From positions 1,488,001-1,552,000 of the forward strand of contig NZ_CP077291.1 of NCBI RefSeq assembly GCF_019048065.1: 64,000 bases of DNA. The letters are read 5' to 3'. Position numbers and translations under genes: made by a program. The DNA is from Citrobacter farmeri (GTDB lineage Bacteria > Pseudomonadota > Gammaproteobacteria > Enterobacterales > Enterobacteriaceae). The notes below the pieces were generated by a model that was given only the letters and a program-made list of their open reading frames with translations, was not told the DNA's origin and made no database searches. Positions 49,729 to 60,534 of this stretch are shown in pieces; within the stretch, counting starts at the first letter, position 1; each line of letters begins with the position of its first letter.

Positions 49729-52398
49729 CTACAGCAAGCTCTTGACGTAGGCGTCAATGTCGCTGATGTATTTTTCTATTCCTGGAGCATCTTTCTCGCG
49801 AATCAGATGTTCCAGCGTTTCACATAACTGCTTGCCGGGTACCAGATTTAGCATGGCAAACACGCCTTTCAGGCGGTGAGCCGTTTGGGCTAGCGCAGCA
49901 AAATCGCTGATTGCTGCCTCAGTATACAACCTCTTAACATCATCCGGTACTGTGTCTACAAATAGTGCGTAATAGCCGCTGGCATGAAGTTCGGCGTTTT
50001 CATCACCGCCCAGAGGGGATTCCGGGATCGCTTCCTGCGCCAGTTGCTCTTCAATTAGTTGTAGTACAGCTTCCTGCATAGCGTTGCTCATATTAAAGTT
50101 GACGCGAAGCTGGCCAGGGCCAATTTTCCGCACGCCTGACTCATCATCGCTTAAAAGCAAGCCGGAGGCAGTAAGATTAGACGGATTATCAGTTAAAAAG
50201 AGATCATATTCTTGACTTATGAGTCTCTCATCCGGAGTGATGCAGGTCGCTCCCCAGTTTTCCAGCTGACGAAGCACGATGTTGCGAACCTCGTTAGAGG
50301 TCACGTCGATCATGACGCTGACATCATCCAGCAGACGTTCCTCGTCTTCGCTATGCTGGTCGAGCGGAGTCATTTTAACATGGACTGTATAGCGTGTACC
50401 CAGCGCATCTCGCGCTTTTATGTTCAAATGGCCGCCGAGTTTACGCGCCAGCTGATCGCATAACCAGAAGGCCAACGGATTAGCTTTGCCGTAGCGATCT
50501 TTCTGCGTCTCGCTGATGAACGGGAAATGCAGGTTGTCAATTTCGCTTAACGTCACACCTTCACCGGTATCCAGAATGCGGAATGTCAGGCGCTCGGCCA
50601 CCGACTCATCCTGATCCACCTCAAGCGTGATTTTCCCAATCTGGGTGGTTGTCACCGCGTACTGCATCAACAGCAGTAAGATTCGCCGCAGCGCATTGCG
50701 ATCGCCACGACGCTCGTCGTTTGCCTTCAGATGATTGTTGATGAGCAACTGAAGCCCTTTGCGCTTCATGGCGGGCAGCACTTCAGGTACGACTTCGTCA
50801 ATCAGCGCCTGAATCGAGAAAAGGGTGGGTTCACTCTTCCAGGTGTCGCTTTCGAGCATATTTGCCAGTTGAATTTCATCGATCATACGGACCAATACGT
50901 CAGCATGATTCGCCAGTTGCGGTGCATCAGGCGTTTGCACCTGTGCAACCTCTGCCGCCAGCGCTTTGAGCGGGTCTTTTAACGTCTCGCTAATGTTTTG
51001 CATAAAGGCCGCGCGGCCCTGCTGATTTTTTTCGTATAACCGCTGTGCCTGTTTGAGCTTTTTGTTCACCAGCACTTCACGATCCTGGTCGCGGATAATA
51101 AAGATCTGGGTGCGCGGAGCGACCTGGCTGCGGAACAGGCGTATCTCATACAACTCATTATTGACGGTCGCCTGGATCACGCCCTGATGTTGTTCCGCCA
51201 TGCTGGTGATGTTTTGCAGATTCAGATGCGGCAACAGATGGTCGGCAATTTTATTGCTCATCACCGTGCGGTTCGCCTCCTGGTCATGCACCAGCAGACC
51301 CAGCGGCAGCAGGGAGACAATCTCTTCATTAATCGCCCGCAAAATACGCAGCTCATTATTGGCTGCGGTATTCGGCGCGAGCTCTGTCGTGCGACCCGGC
51401 TGGTTACGGAAGGTGGTATAGCCAAACAGCGCGAGAGCCAGCAGCCCGATATTCAGCAACAGCGGTAACAGGATGTTTTGCAGCGTATCAAGCAACAGCG
51501 TACCGAACGGCACCTGCCAGACCAGTCGCATTCCCGTCGAGTTCAGCGCCGAAGAGATCTCAATTTTCGAACTGTTAAAGCTGATGCTAACGCTGTCAGG
51601 TGATTCTTTATCCGTATTGCGCGTACTGACAGGCGTGGCGTCCGGTTCAAGGCGGAAACTGTCCAATGGCATGCCGGGTGGAATGAGATCATTGATGGGC
51701 AAATCAAAGGCGACAACGGTCGCCAGATGTCCCGGCTGATTAAAGGTGGTCCGCAGGGTAAAGTAGTGACCATTTTGCCAGGCAAGACGACGCAGCGATG
51801 AAAAGCTTTCCCGTTCGTCCAGCGCATTCGCCTGCTGAAGCATCTCTGCCCGGCGTGAATCGACAATACTGCCGATGGTGGATTCTTTAAATCCCGAAGA
51901 GAGATCTTTCAACGGCAGCGTCGAGATAAGGGTCAGACTGTTGTCCTGGCCGTTGAGATAATACATGGACCACGGCACCGTTTCGGCACCCCACAGGGTG
52001 TCGAGGTAGGTCGAGATACGCTGCGTCATTTCCAGCGTTGAACTGTCATGGGAGCCAAAGATCAGCGCTTCGGTTTTACGACGTGGTTTTTCGAGATAGT
52101 AAACGTCCTGTTTCAGGCGGGTTTCCTGCAATCCTTCGCTGCTCGACGGATTCGCGGTCGCCGCGATGTTGTCATAGATTTGCCAGGTTGCGTAGCGCCA
52201 GGTATCGACACGTTTATGGATAGCATGGGTGATATCGACGATTTGATAGCTCTTATCTTTCAACCACGCGTTAACCGCGCTTTGCACCATCACACCCATC
52301 GTCACCAGCAACACAATGATCAGCAATAAAAAGAAACGGGTAATGCTTCCCGGCAGAAGGGAGAATCGGGACGTAGCCGTTGTATCAGACTGACTCAT
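49729..52398 (-). CDS. rcsD: Phosphotransfer protein RcsD
   Basis: RcsD passes phosphate from RcsC to RcsB. The 889-residue membrane protein has two helices (about 18-40 and 305-328), a periplasmic domain between, a degenerate kinase-like region without the phosphorylatable H-box histidine, the ABL domain that binds RcsB, and a C-terminal HPt domain with AQTAHRLKGVFAMLNL. Length is one short of E. coli (890). Operon with rcsB. Confidence 0.96.
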   Translation of the reverse strand: MSQSDTTATSRFSLLPGSITRFFLLLIIVLLVTMGVMVQSAVNAWLKDKSYQIVDITHAIHKRVDTWRYATWQIYDNIAATANPSSSEGLQETRLKQDVYYLEKPRRKTEALIFGSHDSSTLEMTQRISTYLDTLWGAETVPWSMYYLNGQDNSLTLISTLPLKDLSSGFKESTIGSIVDSRRAEMLQQANALDERESFSSLRRLAWQNGHYFTLRTTFNQPGHLATVVAFDLPINDLIPPGMPLDSFRLEPDATPVSTRNTDKESPDSVSISFNSSKIEISSALNSTGMRLVWQVPFGTLLLDTLQNILLPLLLNIGLLALALFGYTTFRNQPGRTTELAPNTAANNELRILRAINEEIVSLLPLGLLVHDQEANRTVMSNKIADHLLPHLNLQNITSMAEQHQGVIQATVNNELYEIRLFRSQVAPRTQIFIIRDQDREVLVNKKLKQAQRLYEKNQQGRAAFMQNISETLKDPLKALAAEVAQVQTPDAPQLANHADVLVRMIDEIQLANMLESDTWKSEPTLFSIQALIDEVVPEVLPAMKRKGLQLLINNHLKANDERRGDRNALRRILLLLMQYAVTTTQIGKITLEVDQDESVAERLTFRILDTGEGVTLSEIDNLHFPFISETQKDRYGKANPLAFWLCDQLARKLGGHLNIKARDALGTRYTVHVKMTPLDQHSEDEERLLDDVSVMIDVTSNEVRNIVLRQLENWGATCITPDERLISQEYDLFLTDNPSNLTASGLLLSDDESGVRKIGPGQLRVNFNMSNAMQEAVLQLIEEQLAQEAIPESPLGGDENAELHASGYYALFVDTVPDDVKRLYTEAAISDFAALAQTAHRLKGVFAMLNLVPGKQLCETLEHLIREKDAPGIEKYISDIDAYVKSLL

Positions 52399-52710
52399 TC
52401 GTGGTTATGACCTGTAAAACAACGCAGAAGGTGAAAGGGCAGTATAAAGGGTACGGTGCGAATTTCCACATTCTCTACTCATTGATGTTCTGCATTTTTT
52501 GCCAAAAAGAATTCATCAGTTGGATGACGTAAAAGTGTACAGCGCCGCCTGCTACGTACAAATATTACCCGACGCGTGAGGACAAATAGCACGAAATAAC
52601 AAGAAATTGGTTTCTGATATCAGTCGGTGACTGAATGAAGGGAAATAGTTAATAGTTGTTATTATTTTTGTGCGGTAGCACAAAAAGAGAAATAAAGTGT
52701 AAAGAAGGGT

Positions 52711-52804
52711 AAAAAAAAGCCGGACGCATCGCATCCGGTTGAAATAGGGGTAAACAGACATTCAGAAATGAATGACGGTAATAAATAAAGTTAATGATGA
52801 TAGC
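52711..52804 (-). ncRNA. micF: MicF antisense small RNA
   Basis: The minus strand from 52804 begins GCTATCATCATTAACTTTAT, the MicF 5' end that pairs with ompF mRNA, and ends in a GC hairpin (CCGGATGCG-AT-GCGTCCGG with mismatch) plus eight T at 52711-52718. The 94-base transcript is nearly the same as E. coli MicF except in the terminator loop. It is divergent from ompC, as in E. coli, and OmpR controls both. Confidence 0.95.
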
Positions 52805-53138
52805 GAGAGATATTTTAGTGATGCGTGACGATTTTGTTTTGTCATTCAGTGCTATGAAAATTATTTATTTAAATATTTGTTTTTGTTTGTGTTTTTATAT
52901 TTCTTGAGTGATCGTGCTTATTTTATGTCTTTTTTAAGCCAAAAAAAAGTTCCCTGATATTTACATTTTGAAACACCTATGTGGATAAATGAAACATCTT
53001 AAAAGTTTTAGTATCATATTCGTGTTGGATTATTCTGCAATTTTGAGGAGAATGAACTTGCCGACTGGTTAATGAGGGTTAATCAGTATGCAGTGGCATA
53101 AAAAAGCAAATAAAGGCATATAACAGAGGGTTAATAAC
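52805..53138 (+). promoter_or_regulatory. ompC-micF regulatory region with OmpR sites
   Basis: Three tandem 20-base OmpR boxes match the E. coli C1-C2-C3 set: 52960-52979 (TTTACATTTTGAAACACCTA), 52981-53000 (ATAAATGAAACATCTT core) and 53001-53020 (AAAAGTTTTAGTATCATATT). A -10, TATTCT, follows at 53031-53036. The untranslated leader to the ompC ATG is about 95 bases. The stretch 52805-52950 is very AT-rich with no other feature. Confidence 0.85.
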
Positions 53139-54269
53139 ATGAAAGTTAAAGTACTGTCCCTCCTGGTACCAGCACTGCTGGTAGCAGGCGCAGCAAATGC
53201 GGCTGAAATTTACAACAAAGACGGCAACAAATTAGACCTGTTCGGTAAAGTCGACGGTCTGCATTATTTCTCCGATGACAAGAGCGCTGATGGCGATCAG
53301 ACCTATATGCGTATCGGTTTCAAAGGCGAAACCCAGGTTAACGATCAGATCACCGGTTACGGCCAGTGGGAGTATCAGATCCAGGGTAACGCGCCTGAAT
53401 CCGAAAACAACTCCTGGACTCGTGTTGCATTCGCGGGTCTGAAATTCGGCGATGCGGGTTCTTTCGACTACGGTCGTAACTACGGCGTAGTTTATGACGT
53501 AACCTCCTGGACCGACGTCCTGCCAGAATTCGGTGGCGACACCTACGGTTCTGACAACTTCATGCAGCAGCGTGGTAATGGCTTCGCGACTTACCGTAAC
53601 GCTGATTTCTTCGGTCTGGTTGATGGCCTGAACTTTGCCCTGCAGTATCAGGGTAAAAACGGCAGCCCATCAGGCGAAGGTGCTGATGGCTTAGCTTACA
53701 CCGGCGTAACGAACAACGGCCGTGAAGCACTGCGTCAGAACGGCGACGGTGTTGGCGGTTCCGTGACTTATGACATCGGTGAAGGCTTCGGTCTGGGTGC
53801 GGCAGTGAGCAGCTCCAAACGTACTGATGAGCAGAACAAAGCGGCTTATCTTGGTAACGGCGACCGTGCTGAAACCTACACCGGCGGCCTGAAATACGAC
53901 GCTAACAACGTTTATCTGGCAGCACAGTACACCCAGACCTATAACGCAACGCGCGTAGGCGGCCAGGGTTGGGCAAACAAAGCGCAGAACTTCGAAGTGG
54001 TTGCTCAGTACCAGTTCGACTTCGGTCTGCGTCCGTCCGTTGCTTACCTGCAGTCCAAAGGTAAAAACCTGGGGACTCTCAACGGTCGTAACTACGACGA
54101 CGAAGATCTGCTGAAATATGTTGATGTTGGCGCAACCTACTACTTCAACAAAAACATGTCCACCTACGTTGATTACAAAATCAACCTGCTGGATGACAAC
54201 AGCTTCACTCGTGATGCCGGTATCAGCACCGACGACATCGTTGCACTGGGCCTGGTTTACCAGTTCTAA
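53139..54269 (+). CDS. ompC: Outer membrane porin OmpC
   Basis: General trimeric diffusion porin, 376 residues including a 21-residue signal peptide ([21 protein letters not shown]). Key features: loop 3 constriction [14 protein letters not shown], sixteen predicted strands, and the C-terminal LVYQF insertion signal. Surface loops differ from E. coli OmpC (for example around 175-200 and 320-330), as usual. Downstream terminator. Expression is under OmpR at high osmolarity. Confidence 0.96.
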   Translation: MKVKVLSLLVPALLVAGAANAAEIYNKDGNKLDLFGKVDGLHYFSDDKSADGDQTYMRIGFKGETQVNDQITGYGQWEYQIQGNAPESENNSWTRVAFAGLKFGDAGSFDYGRNYGVVYDVTSWTDVLPEFGGDTYGSDNFMQQRGNGFATYRNADFFGLVDGLNFALQYQGKNGSPSGEGADGLAYTGVTNNGREALRQNGDGVGGSVTYDIGEGFGLGAAVSSSKRTDEQNKAAYLGNGDRAETYTGGLKYDANNVYLAAQYTQTYNATRVGGQGWANKAQNFEVVAQYQFDFGLRPSVAYLQSKGKNLGTLNGRNYDDEDLLKYVDVGATYYFNKNMSTYVDYKINLLDDNSFTRDAGISTDDIVALGLVYQF

Positions 54270-54287
54270 GTTTGCTTAATGTCGATA

Positions 54288-54311
54288 AAAGGCCCTTCGG
54301 GGCCTTTTTTT
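54288..54311 (+). terminator. Rho-independent terminator of ompC
   Basis: AAAGGCCC / GGGCCTTT stem with TTCG tetraloop and seven T; starts 18 bases after the ompC stop. Confidence 0.95.
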
Positions 54312-54384
54312 GTGCGGTTTTACGGCGTACAACCGTCGGTTTTTGGTGTACTCTTGCGCCTCTTTCCCAGGAGGACAATCACGT

Positions 54385-55440
54385 ATGGAAATGAACGTTG
54401 CTCGTGCGATCATACTGGCTGCGACACTCTTTTTTACCGGGTGCGATAACTCGCCAGACACGGCGCAAACGCCTGCTATGGCTCCGGTTGTGCTGGAAGG
54501 GAAAACAATGGGCACCTTCTGGCGCGTGAGCGTGGTCGGGCTCGATGCAAAATCGGCAGCGTCGCTGCAAACGAAAATTCAGACGCAACTGGATGCCGAC
54601 GATCAACTGCTCTCAACCTATAAAAATGATTCGGCGCTGATGCGCTTTAACCTGTCGAAAAGTCTTTCTCCCTGGCCTGTCAGCGAGGCGATGGCGGATA
54701 TTGTGACCTCAGCGCTGCGTATTGGACAAAAAACGCAGGGCGCGATGGACATCACCGTCGGGCCGTTGGTGAATTTATGGGGATTTGGTCCCGACAAGCA
54801 GCCGGTCCAGATCCCGACACAGGCGCAAATTGATGCGGCAAAAGCCCGCAGCGGGTTGCAGCATCTGACGGTGATCAACCAGGCGAAACAGCAGTATCTG
54901 CAAAAAGATCTGCCGGATTTGTTTGTCGATCTCTCCACCGTCGGTGAAGGTTACGCTGCCGATCACCTGGCACAGTTGATGGAGCGGGAAGGTATCGCCC
55001 GCTATCTGGTCTCCGTCGGTGGGGCGCTGAACAGCCGCGGGATGAACGCCGAAGGGCATCCGTGGCGGGTGGCGATCCAGAAACCCACTGACCGCGAGAA
55101 CGCCGTTCAGGCGGTGGTGGATATTAACGGGCACGGCATCAGTACCTCCGGCAGTTACCGCAACTATTACGAGCTGAACGGCAAACGCCTCACCCATGTT
55201 ATCGATCCGCAAACGGGCCGTCCGATTGAACACAACCTGGTGTCGGTGACGGTGATTGCGCCAACGGCGCTGGAGGCGGATGGCTGGGATACCGGGCTGA
55301 TGGTGCTCGGTACGGAGAAAGCCAAAGAGGTCGTACGCCAGGAAGGACTGGCGGTGTATATGATCATCAAAGAGGGGGAGGGATTCAAAACCTGGATGTC
55401 TCCACAGTTTGAAAGTTTCCTCATCCGTGAACAAAATTAA
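54385..55440 (+). CDS. apbE: FAD:protein FMN transferase ApbE
   Basis: ApbE attaches FMN covalently to Thr/Ser of target proteins such as NqrB, RnfG and flavoprotein oxidoreductases. The 351-residue product is a lipoprotein: signal segment MNVARAIILAATLFFTGC with lipobox FTGC (Cys about 20). ApbE family motifs: GTFWRVSVVG, LSTVGEGYAAD, GTFW-like GGALNSRG and VIDPQTGRP. Start at 54385 has an AGGAGGACAAT site; the same frame is open 25 codons earlier but reads through the ompC terminator zone. Confidence 0.95.
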   Translation: MEMNVARAIILAATLFFTGCDNSPDTAQTPAMAPVVLEGKTMGTFWRVSVVGLDAKSAASLQTKIQTQLDADDQLLSTYKNDSALMRFNLSKSLSPWPVSEAMADIVTSALRIGQKTQGAMDITVGPLVNLWGFGPDKQPVQIPTQAQIDAAKARSGLQHLTVINQAKQQYLQKDLPDLFVDLSTVGEGYAADHLAQLMEREGIARYLVSVGGALNSRGMNAEGHPWRVAIQKPTDRENAVQAVVDINGHGISTSGSYRNYYELNGKRLTHVIDPQTGRPIEHNLVSVTVIAPTALEADGWDTGLMVLGTEKAKEVVRQEGLAVYMIIKEGEGFKTWMSPQFESFLIREQN

Positions 55441-55447
55441 AAAGCAA
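55435..55447 (+). promoter_or_regulatory. Ada box upstream of ada
   Basis: AAT-N6-GCAA (AATTAAAAAGCAA) fits the methylated-Ada binding consensus and overlaps the apbE stop codon. The ada start is 76 bases downstream. In E. coli the box is AATTAAAGCGCAA, so this is close but not identical. Confidence 0.7.
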
Positions 55448-55523
55448 GATTGCGGGTTTTCGTGTGATGGGTTTCGGACACACTGCAGCTAAGCAGGCAC
55501 TAAGCTTAACGAAGGAGTCCAGA

Positions 55524-56588
55524 ATGAAAAATTATCAACGCGTCAATGACGAGCAGCGCTGGCAATCGGTGTTAGAGCGCGATGCTGATGCCGACGGTCA
55601 GTTTGTTTTTGCAGTGCAAACGACCGGGATCTTTTGTCGACCTTCCTGTACGGCAAAACATGCGCTGCGAAAAAACGTCCGCTTCTTTCCCGATGCGCAG
55701 GCCGCGCTGATGGCAGGGTTTCGCCCGTGTAAACGCTGTCAGCCGGATAAAGCCAACGCCCGGCAGCACCGGCTGGATAAAATTACGCATGCCTGCCAGC
55801 TTCTGGAGCAGGAGAGCCCAATAACGCTCAATGTTCTGGCTGAGAAGGTGGCGATGAGCCCGTATCATCTGCATCGCTTATTCAAAGCCACAACCGGGAT
55901 GACGCCCAAAGCCTGGCAACAGTCGTATCGCGCCCGCCGCCTGCGCGACGCCCTGAGTCACGGCGAAAGCGTGACCCAGGCGATTCTGAATGCCGGTTTT
56001 CCAGACAGCAGCAGCTACTATCGTAACGCCGATGCAGCGCTTGGGATGACGGCAAAACAGTTCCGCCGCGGCGGTGACAAACTGGCCGTACGCTATGCGC
56101 TGGCTGATTGCTCACTCGGACGCTGTCTGGTGGCGGAAAGCGAGCGGGGGATTTGCGCCATCTTGTTAGGGGATGACGATGCGGCGCTGATGGCTGAACT
56201 GCTGACGTTGTTCCCGGCTGCTCAGGCTCAACCCGCCGACCGTCATTTTCAGCAGCGTATTCACCGCGTCATTGCCAGTATTGACGGGCGTGACGCCGCG
56301 TTGTCGTTGCCGCTGGATATTCAGGGTACCGCGTTTCAACAGCAGGTCTGGCAGGCGCTGCGTACGATTCCTTACGGGGAGACCGTAAGCTATCAGCAAC
56401 TGGCAAAAGCGATCGGCAAGCCGAAAGCGGTTCGTGCCGTCGCCAGCGCCTGTGGCGCAAACAAACTGGCGATCGTGATCCCCTGTCACCGCGTTGTACG
56501 GAGCGACGGTTCGCTTTCCGGTTATCGTTGGGGTGTATCGCGTAAGGCGCAGATCCTGCGGCGCGAATCGTCTGATGAGGGGGCATAA
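55524..56588 (+). CDS. ada: Adaptive response regulator and DNA methyltransferase Ada
   Basis: Ada repairs methylphosphotriesters and O6-methylguanine by suicide transfer and, once methylated, activates ada-alkB, alkA and aidB. The 354-residue length matches E. coli. Visible: Zn-site cysteines Cys38, Cys42, Cys69, Cys72 (TGIFCRPSCTA; CKRCQP), an AraC-type helix-turn-helix (about 100-175), and the C-terminal active site IPCHRVV (Cys321). The ATG at 55524 follows AAGGAG; a longer frame upstream is open. Operon with alkB. Confidence 0.97.
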   Translation: MKNYQRVNDEQRWQSVLERDADADGQFVFAVQTTGIFCRPSCTAKHALRKNVRFFPDAQAALMAGFRPCKRCQPDKANARQHRLDKITHACQLLEQESPITLNVLAEKVAMSPYHLHRLFKATTGMTPKAWQQSYRARRLRDALSHGESVTQAILNAGFPDSSSYYRNADAALGMTAKQFRRGGDKLAVRYALADCSLGRCLVAESERGICAILLGDDDAALMAELLTLFPAAQAQPADRHFQQRIHRVIASIDGRDAALSLPLDIQGTAFQQQVWQALRTIPYGETVSYQQLAKAIGKPKAVRAVASACGANKLAIVIPCHRVVRSDGSLSGYRWGVSRKAQILRRESSDEGA

Positions 56589-57238
56589 TGCTCGATCTGT
56601 TTGCCGATTCGCAACCCTGGCAGGAACCGTTGGCACCCGGTGCGGTCATTTTGCGCCGCTTTGCCTTCAGCGCAGCGCCGCAACTGGTACAGGAGATTGA
56701 GACGATCGCCCACCAGTCACCGTTTCGTCAGATGATCACCCCCGGTGGTTATACGATGTCGGTGGCGATGACCAACTGTGGACGGCTGGGCTGGACGACC
56801 GACAGTCACGGCTACCTCTATTCGCCTGTCGATCCGTTGACGGGGCTCGCCTGGCCTGACTTCCCTCCGTCCTTCCTGCGTCTGAGCCAGCAGGCGGCTG
56901 CGGCGGCGGGCTACGCGGATTATCAGCCGGACGCCTGCCTGATCAACCGCTATGTGCCTGGCGCAAAGCTTTCGCTGCATCAGGATAAAGACGAGCCGGA
57001 TCGGCGCGCACCAATTGTGTCGGTTTCGCTGGGCTTACCGGCTGTCTTTCAGTTTGGCGGTCTGAAACGTAGCGACCCGCTGACGCGCATTCTGCTGGAA
57101 CACGGTGATGTGGTGGTCTGGGGAGGAGAATCTCGTCTGTTCTACCACGGTATTCAGCCGCTGAAGGCCGGGTTTCATCCGGCAACCGCTGACCGCCGTT
57201 ACAATCTGACTTTTCGCCAGGCAGGTAAAAAAGAATAA
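56588..57238 (+). CDS. alkB: Alkylated DNA dioxygenase AlkB
   Basis: AlkB is the Fe(II)/2-oxoglutarate dioxygenase that oxidatively removes methyl groups from 1-meA and 3-meC. The 216-residue protein has the HxD...H triad (LHQDKDE about 131-133; FYHGIQP about 187) and the RYNLTFR arginine motif. Shares one base with the ada stop (TAATG). Confidence 0.97.
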   Translation: MLDLFADSQPWQEPLAPGAVILRRFAFSAAPQLVQEIETIAHQSPFRQMITPGGYTMSVAMTNCGRLGWTTDSHGYLYSPVDPLTGLAWPDFPPSFLRLSQQAAAAAGYADYQPDACLINRYVPGAKLSLHQDKDEPDRRAPIVSVSLGLPAVFQFGGLKRSDPLTRILLEHGDVVVWGGESRLFYHGIQPLKAGFHPATADRRYNLTFRQAGKKE

Positions 57239-57313
57239 AAATAAGAATTATTATTGCTGAACGCGGTGAGATGTTTAAACTGCGGGCTGTTATTCCTTGT
57301 CCAGGTTGTATGA

Positions 57314-58957
57314 ATGGAACTACTTCTTCTTGTCTGGCGGCAGTATCGCTGGCCATTTATTAGCGTGATGGCGCTCAGCCTCGTCAGCGCGGCGCTGGGG
57401 ATTGGCCTTATTGCTTTTATCAATCAGCGTCTTATTGAAACCGCCGATCCCTCTCTGCTGGTCTTACCGGAATTTCTGGGCTTACTGTTGCTGCTGATGG
57501 CGGTGACGCTGGGCTCACAACTGGCGCTCACCACGCTGGGGCACCACTTTGTCTTCCGACTGCGCAGTGAATTCATCAAACGTATTCTCGATACGCACGT
57601 TGAACGTATTGAGCAACTGGGCAGCGCCTCTCTGCTGGCCGGGTTGACCAGCGATGTGCGCAACATCACCATTGCCTTTGTCCGTCTGCCCGAACTGGTA
57701 CAGGGGATCATTCTGACCGTCGGCTCGGCGGCGTATCTGGCGATGCTGTCGACCAAAATGCTGTTGGTGACGGCTATCTGGATGGTGATTACCATCTGGG
57801 GCGGTTTTATGCTGGTGTCGCGGGTTTACCGGCATATGGCGACGCTGCGTGAAACCGAAGATAAGCTGTATAACGATTATCAGACGGTGCTGGAAGGACG
57901 CAAAGAACTGACGCTCAACCGCGAGCGGGCGGAGTATATCTTTAACAACCTCTATATTCCGGATGCCAAAGCGTATCGCCACCACATTATACGCGCCGAT
58001 ACTTTCCACCTCAGCGCCGTAAACTGGTCGAATATCATGATGCTCGGCGCGATTGGTCTGGTGTTCTGGATGGCAAACAGTCTCGGCTGGGCGGATACCA
58101 ACGTTGCGGCGACCTACTCATTAACGCTGCTGTTCCTGCGTACGCCGCTGCTGTCGGCGGTGGGGGCATTACCCACGCTGCTGACGGCGCAGGTCGCTTT
58201 CAACAAGCTTAACAAATTCGCACTGGCGCCATTTAAGGCTGAGTTCCCGCGCCCGCAGGCGTTCCCGGGATGGAAAACCCTCGAACTGCGTAACGTCATG
58301 TTTCACTATCAGGACAACGCGTTCTCCGTGGGACCGGTGAATCTGACGATTAACCGCGGTGAGCTGCTGTTCTTAATCGGCGGCAATGGCAGCGGTAAAT
58401 CGACGCTGGCGATGTTGCTGACGGGGCTATACCAGCCGCAGTCCGGGGAAATTCTGCTGGACGGAAAACCTGTCAGCGCCGGAACGCCGGAAGATTATCG
58501 CAAGCTCTTTTCGGCTGTGTTTACCGATGTCTGGCTGTTTGACCGACTGCTGGGACCGGAAGGTAAACCGGCCGATCCTGCGCTGGTTGAGAAGTGGCTG
58601 GAGCACCTGAAAATGGCGCACAAGCTGGAACTGAGCGATGGCCGGATCCTGAATCTGAAGCTGTCGAAAGGGCAGAAAAAACGCGTGGCGCTGCTGCTGG
58701 CACTGGCGGAAGATCGCGACATTATTCTGCTTGATGAGTGGGCGGCCGATCAGGATCCGCACTTCCGCCGCGAGTTTTACCAGGTGCTGCTGCCGCTGAT
58801 GCAGGAGATGGGGAAAACCATTTTCGCCATCAGCCACGATGACCACTATTTTATTCATGCCGACCGTTTGCTGGAAATGCGTAACGGACAGCTGAGTGAA
58901 CTGGTGGGCGATGAGCGTGACGCCGCGTCACGCGATGCGGTCGCGCGTACGGCCTGA
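57314..58957 (+). CDS. yojI: ABC exporter YojI (microcin J25 efflux)
   Basis: YojI is an ABC transporter with fused membrane and ATPase domains that, with TolC, exports microcin J25 in E. coli. 547 residues. Six membrane helices (first about 320 residues), then the ATPase with GGNGSGKST Walker A (about 357), [11 protein letters not shown] signature and [13 protein letters not shown]alker B. Natural substrate is unknown. Confidence 0.94.
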   Translation: MELLLLVWRQYRWPFISVMALSLVSAALGIGLIAFINQRLIETADPSLLVLPEFLGLLLLLMAVTLGSQLALTTLGHHFVFRLRSEFIKRILDTHVERIEQLGSASLLAGLTSDVRNITIAFVRLPELVQGIILTVGSAAYLAMLSTKMLLVTAIWMVITIWGGFMLVSRVYRHMATLRETEDKLYNDYQTVLEGRKELTLNRERAEYIFNNLYIPDAKAYRHHIIRADTFHLSAVNWSNIMMLGAIGLVFWMANSLGWADTNVAATYSLTLLFLRTPLLSAVGALPTLLTAQVAFNKLNKFALAPFKAEFPRPQAFPGWKTLELRNVMFHYQDNAFSVGPVNLTINRGELLFLIGGNGSGKSTLAMLLTGLYQPQSGEILLDGKPVSAGTPEDYRKLFSAVFTDVWLFDRLLGPEGKPADPALVEKWLEHLKMAHKLELSDGRILNLKLSKGQKKRVALLLALAEDRDIILLDEWAADQDPHFRREFYQVLLPLMQEMGKTIFAISHDDHYFIHADRLLEMRNGQLSELVGDERDAASRDAVARTA

Positions 58958-58966
58958 TCTCTCAGA

Positions 58967-59014
58967 CCGTTGTCCCGATGGCGCAACGCTTTTCGGGGCG
59001 GCGGTTCTTTTTTT
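58967..59014 (+). terminator. Terminator after yojI
   Basis: CCGTTGTCCCG pairs with CGGGGCGGCGG through an 11-base stem with G-U pairs, followed by TTCTTTTTTT. It begins 9 bases after the yojI stop. Confidence 0.7.
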
Positions 59015-59097
59015 ATCCATCTGACGCCCCCGTTTATTGTTATTTACATAACCTCGCGCCATGCTTAATGGCATCTCATATCATGGATTTATGATTA

Positions 59098-60534
59098 ATG
59101 TTCGCAAAACACAAAAACAGCGCAAGGCTGCGTGATGAAGAGCGTGCGCGGCTGATCTGGCTGCTCACCACCGATAAAGCCATCGTTTCCACTCTGTTAG
59201 GCAAGCTCACCCTGGCTGAGCAATATGATGTCGGAACGTTATCCGACGATATTGCTGAGGTAGGCGCGCTGGTCGAGCATCTTCCGCCGCCCGACCTCGC
59301 GGATACCCTTGAAGCACTCCCGTCAGAAGAACGTCACGCCCTCTGGCGGCTGATCGAAAACGAAAAACGCGGTTACGTGCTGCTCGAAGCGTCAGAAAAC
59401 GTCTGGGACGACCTGATCGACGAAATGACCGATCGGGAGTTGCTTGAGGCGCTGCAATATCTCGACATCGACGAACAGATTTACCTGGTTCAGCACCTGC
59501 CGCGTAACCTCACTGGCCGGTTGCTGGCGACGCTGCCACCCGAAGAACGGGCTCGCGTGCGTCAGGTTATGCATTACGAAAAGAATCGCGTCGGCGCGAT
59601 CATGGAATTCGAGGTCATTACCGTTCGCCCGGACGTGACGCTGGAAGTGGTGCAGCGCTACCTGCGTCGTTTGGGCAAAATGCCGGAAAACACCGATAAG
59701 CTGTTCGTCACCCGCCGCGACAAAACGCTGGTCGGGGAACTGACCCTGACCTGTATTTTGCTCAACGACGTGCAGAGCAAAGTCAGCGAAGTGATGGATG
59801 ACGATCCGCTGACCTTCGCCCCGGAAGACAAAGCGGAAAACGCGGCGCGCACCTTCGAACGTGACAACCTGGTCAGTGCAGCAGTGGTCGATCCTTCCGG
59901 CAAACTGATGGGACGTTTAACGATCGACGAGATCGTCGACGTGGTGTACGAAGAGACGGATACCGATCTGCGTCGGATGGGCGGGTTGAGCGCTGAAGAG
60001 GACGTTTTTGCGCCCGTTCCCAAAGCGGTGAAAACGCGCTGGGCGTGGCTGGCTATCAACCTGTGTACCGCGTTTGTTGCCTCCCGCGTGATTGATGGCT
60101 TTGAGCACACCATCTCACAACTGGTGGCGCTGGCGTCGCTGATGCCCATTGTCGCCGGGATCGGCGGGAATACCGGTAATCAGACCATCACCATGATTGT
60201 CCGGGCGCTGGCGTTACAAAACATTCAGCCGGGTAACCTGACGTTTCTTATTCTGCGCGAGATGGGCGTGGCGCTGGTGAATGGCCTGGTCTGGGGCGGG
60301 ATCATGGGCGGGATCACCTGGTGGCTGTACGACGACATGGCACTCGGCGGGGTGATGACTCTGGCAATGATGCTGAACCTCTTAATGGCGGCGCTGATGG
60401 GGGTGATTATCCCGATGACGATGGTGAAGCTCGGGCGTGACCCGGCGGTCGGCTCGAGCGTGATGATCACCGCGATTACCGATACCGGCGGGTTCTTTAT
60501 TTTTCTTGGGCTGGCGACGCTGTTTCTGATGTAG
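59098..60534 (+). CDS. mgtE: MgtE-family magnesium transporter
   Basis: A 478-residue Mg2+ channel/transporter: an N-terminal MgtE-N superhelical domain (about 25-130), a CBS pair (about 135-260), a connecting helix and five membrane helices (about 310-478). The pore motif PIVAGIGGNTGNQ is intact. Such channels close when cytosolic Mg2+ is high. No strong Shine-Dalgarno precedes the ATG (TTTATGATTA). E. coli K-12 has no mgtE at this place; it appears inserted between yojI and mqo. Convergent with sulP, overlapping by 38 bases at the 3' ends. Confidence 0.93.
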   Translation: MFAKHKNSARLRDEERARLIWLLTTDKAIVSTLLGKLTLAEQYDVGTLSDDIAEVGALVEHLPPPDLADTLEALPSEERHALWRLIENEKRGYVLLEASENVWDDLIDEMTDRELLEALQYLDIDEQIYLVQHLPRNLTGRLLATLPPEERARVRQVMHYEKNRVGAIMEFEVITVRPDVTLEVVQRYLRRLGKMPENTDKLFVTRRDKTLVGELTLTCILLNDVQSKVSEVMDDDPLTFAPEDKAENAARTFERDNLVSAAVVDPSGKLMGRLTIDEIVDVVYEETDTDLRRMGGLSAEEDVFAPVPKAVKTRWAWLAINLCTAFVASRVIDGFEHTISQLVALASLMPIVAGIGGNTGNQTITMIVRALALQNIQPGNLTFLILREMGVALVNGLVWGGIMGGITWWLYDDMALGGVMTLAMMLNLLMAALMGVIIPMTMVKLGRDPAVGSSVMITAITDTGGFFIFLGLATLFLM